A DNA stretch of 10,404 nucleotides, taken from assembly GCA_013362835.1 (NCBI GenBank), contig JABFVJ010000174.1:1-10404 (forward strand), given 5' to 3'. The notes below the pieces were generated by a model, which was not told the origin of the DNA, ran no database searches, and was given only the letters and a program-made list of their open reading frames with translations. Shown here piece by piece: positions 1-6,147 of the stretch; positions within the stretch are counted from its first letter, which is position 1; each line of letters opens with the position of its first letter. Both the position numbers and the translations under genes were made by a program. This DNA comes from Nonomuraea sp. GTDB taxonomy: Bacteria; Actinomycetota; Actinomycetes; Streptosporangiales; Streptosporangiaceae.

Positions 1-375
1 GTCGGCCTGCGCATGGCGCTGCCCGGCCGCCCGGTGGTCGCGGTCGTGGGCGACGGCTCCGCCCTGTACGGCATGCACGCCCTGTGGAGCGCCGCCCACT
101 ACCGCGTGGGCGCCCTGTTCGTCGTGCTCGCCAACGGCCGGTACGCGGTCATGGACCGCCTGGCCGACAAACAGGGCGGCAAGGCACCGTGGCCGCCGTT
201 CACCGAGGTGGACATGGGCGCGCTGGCGAGGTCGCTGGGCTGCCCGGCCCGCCGCGTGACCGGCCACGACGAGCTGACCGCGACCCTGGACGAGGTCGTC
301 CCGTCACTGGCCGCCCGCGAGGAGCCCCTGCTGCTCGACGTGACCGTGACCGTGGACCCGGACTTCCGGCCCTGA
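1..375 (+). CDS. Thiamine-diphosphate-dependent decarboxylase, C-terminal part (benzoylformate decarboxylase-like)
   Basis: This is the 3' end of a gene that begins left of the window; 124 codons plus TGA are present, in frame from base 1. The fragment is the C-terminal PP domain of a ThDP enzyme. GDGS (visible residues 17-20) is followed about 25 residues later by ANGRY (N45), matching the GDG-X(24-27)-N motif whose Asp and Asn hold Mg2+ and the diphosphate. The string ALYGMHALWSAAHYRVGALF closely resembles the equivalent stretch of benzoylformate decarboxylase, and the end (LLLDVTVTVDP) is also typical. Family members decarboxylate 2-oxo acids, such as benzoylformate to benzaldehyde, in the cytosol as tetramers. 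The substrate cannot be read from this part: the substrate-pocket residues and catalytic Glu lie upstream. Other ThDP enzymes (acetolactate synthase-like, oxalyl-CoA decarboxylase) are possible but fit less well. The stop lies 5 bp from the stop of the convergent C45 gene. Confidence 0.82.
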   Translation, partial: VGLRMALPGRPVVAVVGDGSALYGMHALWSAAHYRVGALFVVLANGRYAVMDRLADKQGGKAPWPPFTEVDMGALARSLGCPARRVTGHDELTATLDEVVPSLAAREEPLLLDVTVTVDPDFRP

Positions 376-380
376 GGCGG

Positions 381-1517
381 TCACCACGCGGGTCGTGCCC
401 CGGGCTCGAAGCAGACGTCCGGGACGGCGTCCGGCTTGAACGCCTCCTCCAGGCCCCACCGCTCGTACGGACGTGAGCACGGCGACGCGGCGGCGATGGC
501 GAGCTCGCGCGCGTCGAGGTCCATCACCACCGAGTAGACCGTGCAGCACTCCTCGCCCGGCGCCGACTCGGGGTCGGGGTGGCGGCAGACGCCGTCGGGG
601 AAGGAGTAGTGGTCGCGCAGGGCGGCGACGACGTCGTCGAGCCGTACGGCCCGCTCGGCGGCGGCGTCCTCCAGCAGGTGGCGCACGCGTTCGGGACGCA
701 GCAGCGTCAGGCCCGAGCTGGCCGCCTTCCTGTCCACCAGCGGCAGCGCCGCCTGGAAGTGGTTGGAGTGGGCGAGCAGGCCGTCGCGCGGCAGCAGCGC
801 CCCGAACACGTCGGGCGCGACCTCCAGGTCGATCGCCTCGCCTCCGGCGTCGGCGATCAGCAGGTTGCCCGAGGAGACGCGCGGCACGTCGAGCACCTTG
901 CGGTGGGCCCGGCTCATCCGGTCGGCCTGCAGCACCCCGCGCAGCAGAAAGTGGTACGGGACCCCCGCCCCGGCGCTGTCGCGGTCGGACCGCAGCCGGT
1001 TCGCGCACACGCCCAGCCCCGCGGAGTTGAGCCCCGACTTGGCCAGCATGCCCGCCTCGGCGAGCGTGAGCACCGCGAACCCCTCGGTGTCGCGCGTGGC
1101 CAGCAGGAACGTGACGGGCCCCTGCTCGGGATGCCAGTCCCAGTTCTGGGCGAGCAGGGTGTGGCCCTCGGCGGTGTACTTGGGCAGGACGGCGAGCGAG
1201 GTGCAGCCCTCGTCGTGGTAGTCGGTGCCGTCGAGCAGCTCGGTGCGGGCGTTGAGCGCGAGGATGTGCTCGACCGGCTGCCCGGCGCCCGCCGCGAGCC
1301 CTTCCAGCATCGCGGCGATGCTCTCGTCGTAGTCTCTGGCCACGTCGAGGTAGGTCAGGCCCCAGCGCCGCACGTCGGCCGGGGAGAGCCCGGCCTTGTC
1401 GCGGAAGCGGCGCAGATAGGTCTCCACGCTGCGCGCGACCAGGTCGCCGGTAAGGCGGCCGAGCTCGGCCCCCATCTCCTCGTAGGTGCCCTCGACAGCG
1501 ATGAGCGGGGTGTCCAT
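381..1517 (-). CDS. C45-family Ntn-hydrolase (acyl-CoA:6-aminopenicillanate acyltransferase-like)
   Basis: A 378-residue protein starting at ATG 1517, with GGAAGG 7 nt upstream. It looks like a peptidase C45 / isopenicillin-N acyltransferase-type Ntn-hydrolase. The diagnostic part is LNARTELL (88-95) followed by DEGCTSLAV (102-110) and AQNWDWHP (123-130). In this family the precursor cleaves itself between Gly and Cys, here Gly104-Cys105, giving an alpha chain of about 104 residues and a beta chain of about 274 whose new N-terminal Cys is the nucleophile. This is close to the roughly 102+255 split of the fungal enzyme. There is no signal peptide, so it is probably cytosolic. Bacterial members usually have unknown substrates (amide or acyl bonds), so penicillin chemistry should not be assumed. 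It lies 74 bp downstream of folD on the same strand and may be co-transcribed. The nearly abutting convergent ThDP decarboxylase gene need not be related. Confidence 0.86.
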   Translation of the reverse strand: MDTPLIAVEGTYEEMGAELGRLTGDLVARSVETYLRRFRDKAGLSPADVRRWGLTYLDVARDYDESIAAMLEGLAAGAGQPVEHILALNARTELLDGTDYHDEGCTSLAVLPKYTAEGHTLLAQNWDWHPEQGPVTFLLATRDTEGFAVLTLAEAGMLAKSGLNSAGLGVCANRLRSDRDSAGAGVPYHFLLRGVLQADRMSRAHRKVLDVPRVSSGNLLIADAGGEAIDLEVAPDVFGALLPRDGLLAHSNHFQAALPLVDRKAASSGLTLLRPERVRHLLEDAAAERAVRLDDVVAALRDHYSFPDGVCRHPDPESAPGEECCTVYSVVMDLDARELAIAAASPCSRPYERWGLEEAFKPDAVPDVCFEPGARPAW

Positions 1518-1591
1518 GAAGAAGCCTTCCGTGAGGGGACAGGGCTCGGTCTTCTTCCCATTCCCCCCATCACGGCTTCATCCCCGCCGCG

Positions 1592-2437
1592 TCAGGAACG
1601 CTCGGCGGCCTCGACCACGTTGGAGAGCAGGAGCGCGCGGGTCATCGGCCCGACGCCGCCCGGGTTGGGGGTGAGGAAGCCGGCGACCTCCTCCACGTCG
1701 AGCGCCACGTCACCGGCGATCTTGCCGTTGACCCGCGAGACCCCCACGTCGAGGACGGCCGCGCCGGGCTTGACCATGTCACGCGTGATGAGCTCGGGCA
1801 CGCCCGCGGCGGCCACGACGATGTCGGCGCGGCGCACGTGGGCCGCCAGGTCGTGGGTGCCGGTGTGGCAGAGGGTCACGGTGGCGTTCTCGGTGCGGCG
1901 GGTCAGCAGGAGGCCGAGCGAGCGGCCCACGGTGATGCCGCGGCCGACCACGACCACGTCGGCGCCCTTGATCGGCACGTTGTACTGCTCCAGGAGCAGG
2001 ACGATGCCGTGGGGCGTGCAGGGCAGCGGGGCGTCGACCATGTGGACGAGGCGGCCGAGGTTGACCGGGTGGAGGCCGTCGGCGTCCTTCGCCGGGTCCA
2101 TGCGCTCCAGCAGGGCCATCGTGTCGAGGTGCTTGGGCAGCGGGAGCTGGACGATGTAGCCGGTGCAGGCCGGGGAGGCGTTGAGCTCGTCGATGGCCGC
2201 CTCGACGTCCTTCTGGCTCGCGGTGGCCGGGAGGTCGACGCGGAGGGAGGCGATGCCGACCTCCGCGCAGTCGCGGTGCTTGCCCGCGACGTAGATCTGG
2301 CTGCCAGGGTCGTCGCCGACCAGGACGGTGCCCAGGCCCGGCGTGATGCCGCGTTCCTTGAGCGCGGCCACCCGGGTCGCGAGGTCTGCCTTGATCTTGG
2401 CGGCGGTCGCCTTGCCGTCGAGTTTCACTGCGCTCAT
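1592..2437 (-). CDS. folD: Bifunctional methylenetetrahydrofolate dehydrogenase/methenyltetrahydrofolate cyclohydrolase FolD
   Basis: A 281-residue protein, the usual FolD length. It interconverts 5,10-methylene-THF and 10-formyl-THF with NADP+ in the cytosol. Visible motifs in order: [17 protein letters not shown] with Tyr49 and catalytic Lys53 (Y50/K54 in E. coli); VQLPLP with Gln97; Asp120 in [14 protein letters not shown] (138-145); the nucleotide-binding loop [11 protein letters not shown] (163-172 region); and the C-terminal signature [16 protein letters not shown] (259-274). I chose ATG 2437 because AAGGA lies 8 nt upstream and the protein then begins MSAVKLDGK as the family does; the frame stays open upstream to 2482 but adds only Arg/Gly-rich residues. 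Its product is the formyl donor for PurN and PurH, both encoded about 1.5-3.7 kb away on the same strand. The upstream region is shared with the divergent ROK kinase and has two DnaA-box-like sequences. Confidence 0.97.
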   Translation of the reverse strand: MSAVKLDGKATAAKIKADLATRVAALKERGITPGLGTVLVGDDPGSQIYVAGKHRDCAEVGIASLRVDLPATASQKDVEAAIDELNASPACTGYIVQLPLPKHLDTMALLERMDPAKDADGLHPVNLGRLVHMVDAPLPCTPHGIVLLLEQYNVPIKGADVVVVGRGITVGRSLGLLLTRRTENATVTLCHTGTHDLAAHVRRADIVVAAAGVPELITRDMVKPGAAVLDVGVSRVNGKIAGDVALDVEEVAGFLTPNPGGVGPMTRALLLSNVVEAAERS

Positions 2438-2520
2438 GCCGCCAATCCTTCCACGACTCCTCCGGCTCCCGTCACGGGCCACCCTTCGATGACGGCCAAC
2501 GGTCCAAGGTCATCCAGAGT

Positions 2521-2560
2521 TTTTCCACAGATGGGAGGCAGACGGCCTCAGTTGTCCACA
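2521..2560 (+). promoter_or_regulatory. Pair of DnaA-box-like 9-mers upstream of folD
   Basis: TTGTCCACA at 2552-2560 equals the GC-rich actinomycete DnaA-box consensus, and TTTTCCACA at 2521-2529 differs at one base. They are in the same orientation with starts 31 bp apart, in the intergenic region 84-123 bp upstream of the folD start. Two boxes are too few for an origin. DnaA is known to act as a transcription factor at some nucleotide-metabolism genes in other bacteria, so control of folD is a possible but unproven reading. One-mismatch matches arise by chance about twice in a 10 kb random sequence, so only the exact box and the pairing carry weight. Confidence 0.35.
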
Positions 2561-2566
2561 GGCAAA

Positions 2567-2586
2567 CGATGACATCGTTGTCATCG
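2567..2586. promoter_or_regulatory. Palindromic operator-like site with central CpG
   Basis: CGATGACA (2567-2574), TCGT (2575-2578) and TGTCATCG (2579-2586) form a perfect 8+8 bp inverted repeat with its dyad between C2576 and G2577. An even-numbered palindrome centred on CpG is typical of LacI-family operators, whose hinge helices contact the central step. It overlaps the candidate -35 element at 2578-2583 of the promoter facing the ROK sugar kinase, where a bound repressor would block RNA polymerase. A smaller overlapping inverted repeat, AACGAT-gac-ATCGTT, occupies 2565-2579. No regulator gene is in the window, so the cognate protein is unknown; a GntR- or TetR-type regulator is also possible. 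Confidence 0.55.
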
Positions 2587-2606
2587 ATCTTGGAAGGGCA
2601 TATCGT
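2578..2606 (+). promoter_or_regulatory. Candidate promoter for the ROK kinase transcript
   Basis: TTGTCA (2578-2583) and TATCGT (2601-2606) are separated by 17 bp. They fit a housekeeping-sigma promoter of an actinomycete (TTGNCN and TANNNT). Transcription would start near 2612-2614, giving a leader of about 75 nt before the kinase ATG. The -35 element lies inside the right half of the palindrome at 2567-2586. This is motif reading only; no start site is known. Confidence 0.45.
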
Positions 2607-2629
2607 GACGGGCGCCGGTTTCACGTCCG

Positions 2630-2636
2630 AGGAGGT
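2630..2636 (+). promoter_or_regulatory. Strong Shine-Dalgarno not placed for the kinase start
   Basis: AGGAGGT is a near-perfect Shine-Dalgarno sequence but lies 46-52 nt before the two possible ATG starts of the ROK kinase (2682, 2688), too far to serve them directly. It is correctly spaced (4-5 nt) for the TTG at 2641, which opens a 16-codon reading frame in a different phase. No in-frame start for the kinase occurs just after it. Confidence 0.6.
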
Positions 2637-2640
2637 CTCC

Positions 2641-2691
2641 TTGCCCGCCCGTCCGCTGTCCGTCCCGCGTCCTCAGGCCGCATGCCGATGA
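2641..2691 (+). CDS. Putative leader peptide translationally coupled to the ROK kinase
   Basis: From TTG 2641 the frame encodes MPARPLSVPRPQAACR and stops at TGA 2689-2691. The stop overlaps the kinase ATG at 2688-2690 as ATGA, the standard arrangement for translational coupling. The ORF has the best ribosome-binding site in the region, while neither kinase ATG has a convincing one of its own. The peptide is rich in Pro and Arg and resembles no protein I recognise; its translation may matter more than its product. The alternative is that the AGGAGGT is accidental or that a sequencing frameshift hides a longer kinase N terminus. The latter is unlikely because the kinase already begins, as the family does, just before its DIGGTK motif. 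Confidence 0.4.
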   Translation: MPARPLSVPRPQAACR

Positions 2692-3638
2692 GCCGCGTCC
2701 TCGCCATCGACATCGGAGGAACCAAACTCGCCGCCGCGCTCGTCGACGAGTCGGGCTCCCTCCTGCGCACGGCCACCAGGCCCACGCCGCGCGCCGACGT
2801 CATGTCCGCCCTCGCGGCCCTCGTCGCGGAGGTGACCGACGGCGGGCCGCCGGCCCTGGCCGTCGGCGTCGGCTGCGCGGGTCCCCTCGACCTCGCCACC
2901 GGCACGGTGAGCCCGGTCAACATGCCGAGCTGGCGCGGCTTCCCGCTGCGCGACGAGCTCCGCGCGCTGACCGGCCTGCCCGCCGTGCTGGCCGGCGACG
3001 CCCAGTGCATGGCGCTCGGCGAACACTGGCTGGGCGCCGGGCGCGGCAGCGCCTCGCTGCTCGGCGTCGTCGTGTCCACCGGCATCGGCGGCGGCCTGGT
3101 GATCGACGGAGCGCCGCTCCTCGGCCCGGCAGGCAACGCCGGTCATGTCGGCCACATGAGCATCGACCCCGGCGGCGAGCGCTGCGAGTGCGGCGGCAGA
3201 GGCTGCGTCGAACGTTACTCCAGCGGCCCCAACCTGGCCCGATGGGCGCTGGAGCACGGCTGGTCGCCCTCCGACGGAGAGCCCGACGCGCGTGCGCTCG
3301 CCGCCGACGCGGCGGCCGGTCATCCCGTCGCGGTGTCCGCCTTCGAGCGTGGCGCGCGGGCGCTGGCGGGCATGATCGCGTCCACGGCGGCCGCGGTCGA
3401 GCTCGACACCGTGGTCATCGGCGGCGGCGTGTCGGCGGCCGGCGCGGTCCTCTTCTCGCCCCTGGAGCGGGCGCTCGACGACGTGGCCGGGCTGGCCTTC
3501 GTCAGGGCGGTGCGGGTCAGGCCGACGACGCTGGGCGTGCGCGCGGGGCTCGCCGGAGCGGCCCGGCTCGCCTGGCGGCTGACCGGTGATCTGGAGGCTA
3601 GTCCCGCTCGGCGAAGCGAGCCTCGCGGCGTTCGATGA
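2688..3638 (+). CDS. ROK-family sugar kinase (glucokinase-like)
   Basis: A 316-residue ROK-family protein, typical for ROK kinases without a DNA-binding domain; it probably phosphorylates a hexose or N-acetylhexosamine with ATP in the cytosol. The N-terminal phosphate loop is LAIDIGGTKLAAAL (5-18). The catalytic base is Asp104 in GDAQCMALGEHW, where the usual Asn before Asp is Gly. A glycine-rich ATP-binding segment STGIGGGLVIDG spans 130-141. The ROK signature follows: GHVGHM (152-157) with His156, then CECGGRGCVE with Cys166, Cys168 and Cys173 completing the zinc site. VVIGGGVSAAG near the C terminus is the second adenosine-binding motif. No helix-turn-helix precedes DIGGTK, so it is a kinase rather than an NagC/XylR-type repressor. 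ATG 2688 is preferred over ATG 2682 because it overlaps the TGA of a leader ORF. Sugar specificity cannot be read. The last 41 bp overlap a convergent small gene. Confidence 0.9.
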   Translation: MSRVLAIDIGGTKLAAALVDESGSLLRTATRPTPRADVMSALAALVAEVTDGGPPALAVGVGCAGPLDLATGTVSPVNMPSWRGFPLRDELRALTGLPAVLAGDAQCMALGEHWLGAGRGSASLLGVVVSTGIGGGLVIDGAPLLGPAGNAGHVGHMSIDPGGERCECGGRGCVERYSSGPNLARWALEHGWSPSDGEPDARALAADAAAGHPVAVSAFERGARALAGMIASTAAAVELDTVVIGGGVSAAGAVLFSPLERALDDVAGLAFVRAVRVRPTTLGVRAGLAGAARLAWRLTGDLEASPARRSEPRGVR

Positions 3639-3774
3639 TCCGGCGGGTGAAGGGGATGACCTCCACGACGCGGCTGCCGAGGTACGCGCCGATGAAGGCG
3701 AGGACCAGCAGGACGAAGGGGCTGGTCGCGAAGCCGTTCATGGTCACGAAAGCTTGCAGGGCCGCGTCGAGCAT
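3598..3774 (-). CDS. Small single-pass membrane protein (58 aa), unknown function
   Basis: I do not recognise this protein. Starting at ATG 3774, with GGAG 5 nt upstream, it has 58 residues. One hydrophobic segment of about 20 residues (FVLLVLAFIGAYLG, roughly 18-36) is followed by an amphipathic, strongly charged tail with FTRRIIERREARFAERD. The positive charge after the helix suggests an N-out/C-in topology. An in-frame ATG at 3810 would add 12 residues but lacks a ribosome-binding site. The gene is downstream of purH on the same strand but beyond the purH terminator, so it probably has its own promoter. Its 3' end overlaps the 3' end of the ROK kinase gene by 41 bp in antisense. A well-placed ribosome-binding site, a clean transmembrane profile and the convergent placement support it being real. 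The size and features would also fit a small envelope-stress or division-associated protein, but that is a guess. Confidence 0.6.
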   Translation of the reverse strand: MLDAALQAFVTMNGFATSPFVLLVLAFIGAYLGSRVVEVIPFTRRIIERREARFAERD

Positions 3775-3842
3775 CGGGACTCCGGGGGTATGAGCACAGA
3801 AGGGCGGCACTCAGGCTAACCGCAACAAACCACTGCTCGGGC

Positions 3843-3884
3843 AAAAAATGGATAAAGGGCGACAAGTGATCTCTTGTCGCCCTT
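3843..3884 (-). terminator. Intrinsic terminator of the purN-purH operon
   Basis: AAGGGCGACAAG (3855-3866) and CTTGTCGCCCTT (3873-3884) form a perfect 12-bp stem with a 6-nt loop. On the minus strand the hairpin is followed by TTTATCCATTTTTT, with six Ts at 3848-3843. It begins 18 bp after the purH stop codon. This is an unusually textbook rho-independent terminator for so GC-rich a genome. There is no T-run on the plus-strand side, so it should act on purH transcripts only. Confidence 0.88.
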
Positions 3885-3902
3885 ATGGTGATCAATCGGT
3901 GA

Positions 3903-5444
3903 TCAGTGGAAGAAGTGGCGAGTGCCGGTGAAGTAGAGGGTGAGGCCGACCTTCTCGCAGGCGGCGATGACCTCTTCGTCCCGGATCGAGCCGCCGGGCT
4001 CGACGATCGCCTTCACCCCTGCGTCGATCAGCACCTGCGGCCCGTCGGCGAACGGGAAGAACGCGTCGGAGGCCGCGACCGAGCCCGCCGCCCGCTCCCC
4101 CGCCCTGTTGACCGCGAGGCGGCAGGAGTCGACCCGGTTGACCTGCCCCATGCCCACGCCCACCGTGGCGCCGTCGGCGGCGAGCAGGATGGCGTTCGAC
4201 TTCACCGACCGCGTGGCCCGCCAGGCGAAGGCCAGCTCGGCGAGCAGCTCGGGCGAGGCGGCCGCGCCGGTCTTGAGCTGCCACGTCGAGGGATCGTCGC
4301 CGTCGGCGTCGACCCGGTCGACCGACTGCACCAGCAGGCCGCCGTCGATCCTGCGGAACTCGACCGGCTGCGACGGCCCCTCCGGGCAGCGCAGCAGGCG
4401 CAGGCTCTTCTTCGCCCGCAGCACGTCAAGAGCCTCGGCGCTGAAGGCCGGGGCGACGACGACCTCGGTGAACACCTCGGCGATCTGCCTGGCCAGCTCC
4501 ACGGTGACCTCGCGGTTGACCGCGATCACGCCGCCGTAGGCCGAGACGGGGTCGCAGGCGTGCGCCTTGCGGTGGGCCTCGGCCACGTCGGCGCCGACGG
4601 CGATGCCGCACGGGTTCTGGTGCTTGATGACGGCCACGCAGGGCTCGGCGAAGTCCCAGGCGGCCCGCCAGGCGGCGTCGGAGTCGAGGTAGTTGTTGTA
4701 GGACATCTCCTTGCCGTGGAGCTGCTCGGCGTTGGCCAGGCCGCCCGAGCCGCCGGTGTAGAGCGCGGCGCGCTGGTGCGGGTTCTCGCCGTAGCGCAGG
4801 GTCGCCTTCCGCTCGTACGTGGCCCCGGTGAACGCGGCGAACTCCTCCCCGCCCGCGTACGGGCCGGCGAACCAGTTGGCCACGGCCACGTCGTACGCGG
4901 CGGTGTGGGCGTAGGCGAGGCCCGCGAGGTTCCTGCGCTCGTGCAGCGTGAAGCCGCCTTCGGCGAGCGCGGTGAGCACGTCGCCGTAGGCGGCGGGATC
5001 GACCACGACCGCGCAGGTCGCGTGGTTCTTGGCGGCGCCGCGGATCATCGCGGGCCCGCCGATGTCGATCTGCTCGACGCACTCCTCGTCGGACGCGCCG
5101 GAGGCCACCGTCTCCTGGAACGGATAGAGGTTGACCACGACGAGCTGGAACGGGTCGATCTCCAGCTCGTCGAGCTGGGCCACGTGGTGCGGCTTGGTGA
5201 GGTCGGCGAGGAGCCCGGCGTGCACACGCGGGTGCAACGTCTTGACCCGGCCGTCGAGGCACTCGGGAAACCCGGTGAGCTGCTCCACCTTGGTCACCGG
5301 GATGCCGTAGGACGCGATCGCGGCGGCCGTGCCGCCGGTCGACACGATCTCCACGCCGGCGCCGTCGAGTGCCCTGGCCAGCTCTTCCAGCCCGGACTTG
5401 TCGTAGACAGCGATCAGCGCGCGCCGGATGGCGATGCGAGTCAC
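3903..5444 (-). CDS. purH: Bifunctional AICAR formyltransferase/IMP cyclohydrolase PurH
   Basis: A 513-residue protein of usual length that catalyses the last two steps of de novo IMP synthesis in the cytosol: formylation of AICAR by 10-formyl-THF, then ring closure. The N-terminal MGS-like cyclohydrolase domain (about 1-150) shows [11 protein letters not shown] (9-19), STGGTA (35-40) and the conserved [16 protein letters not shown] (64-79). The transformylase domain shows RYGENPHQ (217-224), [11 protein letters not shown] (249-259) and [12 protein letters not shown] (273-284), with the Lys274-His275 pair expected in catalysis. [10 protein letters not shown] and the terminal TGTRHFFH are also typical. 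The start is GTG 5444; AGGAGG lies 9 nt upstream. The GTG overlaps the purN TGA (GTGA, 4 bp), indicating translational coupling with purN. A strong terminator follows the gene. Confidence 0.98.
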   Translation of the reverse strand: MTRIAIRRALIAVYDKSGLEELARALDGAGVEIVSTGGTAAAIASYGIPVTKVEQLTGFPECLDGRVKTLHPRVHAGLLADLTKPHHVAQLDELEIDPFQLVVVNLYPFQETVASGASDEECVEQIDIGGPAMIRGAAKNHATCAVVVDPAAYGDVLTALAEGGFTLHERRNLAGLAYAHTAAYDVAVANWFAGPYAGGEEFAAFTGATYERKATLRYGENPHQRAALYTGGSGGLANAEQLHGKEMSYNNYLDSDAAWRAAWDFAEPCVAVIKHQNPCGIAVGADVAEAHRKAHACDPVSAYGGVIAVNREVTVELARQIAEVFTEVVVAPAFSAEALDVLRAKKSLRLLRCPEGPSQPVEFRRIDGGLLVQSVDRVDADGDDPSTWQLKTGAAASPELLAELAFAWRATRSVKSNAILLAADGATVGVGMGQVNRVDSCRLAVNRAGERAAGSVAASDAFFPFADGPQVLIDAGVKAIVEPGGSIRDEEVIAACEKVGLTLYFTGTRHFFH

Positions 5445-6070
5445 GTGCTTTCCCCTCCTGATTGGTTGCCGATGCGGACGGTGCGTCCGCTGACCGTCCA
5501 GCCCTCGCGGGCCATCCGGCCGACGATGTCGACGAGCAGGCGGCGCTCGACGGTCTTGATGCGCTCGTGCAGGACGACCTCGTCGTCGCCGGGCAGCACG
5601 GACACCGCTTCCTGGGCGACGATCGGCCCCGTGTCGACGCCCGCGTCGGCCAGCATCACCGTGCAGCCGGTCACCTTCACGCCGTGGGCCAGCGCGTCAC
5701 GCACGCCGTGGGCCCCCGGGAAGGACGGCAGCAGCGCCGGATGGGTGTTGAGCACGGGGAAGGCGTCGAGCGACGGCGCACCCAGAATCTTCATGAAGCC
5801 CGCCGACACCACCAGGTCGGGCTCGTACGACGCGATCTTGGCCGCGATGGCGGCGTCCCAGTCCGCCCGGGTCGCGTAATCGCGCAATTTTTCAACAAAA
5901 GTCGGGACATTCGCCTTGGCTGCTCTGACCAGCCCTTCTATGCCGTCCCGGTCGGCGCCCACCGCCACCACACGCGCCCCGTACGACGGGTCGGCGGAAG
6001 CGTCCAGCAGGGCCTGTAGGTTGGTTCCAGAGCCGGAGACGAGGACGACGAGCCGCCCAGCCTTTGACAC
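5441..6070 (-). CDS. purN: Phosphoribosylglycinamide formyltransferase PurN
   Basis: A 209-residue protein of usual length. It transfers formyl from 10-formyl-THF to GAR, the third step of purine synthesis, in the cytosol. The N terminus [17 protein letters not shown] (8-24) is the phosphate-binding part. Catalytic residues fall in [12 protein letters not shown] with Asn108 and His110, and in [13 protein letters not shown] with Asp146; they match E. coli N106, H108 and D144 with an offset of two. GTG 6070 is the preferred start because GGAG at 6079-6076 is 5 nt upstream of it; GTG 6076, two codons earlier, would overlap that ribosome-binding site. The gene is first in a two-gene operon with purH. 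It is divergent from the small membrane protein gene at 6148 across 77 bp that probably holds both promoters, although I could not define convincing -35/-10 pairs. A run of AT-rich codons (ACT TTT GTT GAA AAA TTG) near 5887-5904 is out of character with the rest. Confidence 0.97.
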   Translation of the reverse strand: MSKAGRLVVLVSGSGTNLQALLDASADPSYGARVVAVGADRDGIEGLVRAAKANVPTFVEKLRDYATRADWDAAIAAKIASYEPDLVVSAGFMKILGAPSLDAFPVLNTHPALLPSFPGAHGVRDALAHGVKVTGCTVMLADAGVDTGPIVAQEAVSVLPGDDEVVLHERIKTVERRLLVDIVGRMAREGWTVSGRTVRIGNQSGGEST

Positions 6071-6135
6071 GCACACTCCAAAGAATGGAAACAGGGTGGG
6101 GCTGACAGGGTATCCGTTCCTTGCCCGGCGACGCA

Positions 6136-6147
6136 GAGGAGGTCAGG
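6136..6147 (+). promoter_or_regulatory. Ribosome-binding site fixing the GTG start at 6148
   Basis: GAGGAGGT at 6136-6143 lies 4-5 nt before GTG 6148. It shows that translation starts at this GTG rather than at the in-frame TTG 6121, which has no ribosome-binding site and would place the SD inside the coding region. Confidence 0.85.

Noticed and set aside
1518..1591. Terminator between folD and the C45 gene
   Set aside because: Only weak short complementarity and no T-run; nothing separates the two genes clearly, so co-transcription remains possible.
579..2159. Plus-strand open frame (526 codons) opposite the C45 gene and folD
   Set aside because: Same shadow effect; no motifs, and it would span two genuine genes and their intergenic gap.
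2521..2586. Replication origin
   Set aside because: Only two DnaA-like boxes, no AT-rich unwinding region of note, and no dnaA/dnaN genes nearby.
2641..2700. Frameshift hiding a longer ROK kinase N terminus
   Set aside because: ROK kinases start only a few residues before DIGGTK, as ATG 2688 gives; a leader ORF with an ATGA overlap explains the upstream SD without an error.
3906..5879. Plus-strand open frame (657 codons) opposite purH and purN
   Set aside because: Antisense shadow: low-complexity Arg/Gly/Val/Asp composition, while the opposite strand encodes unmistakable PurH and PurN.
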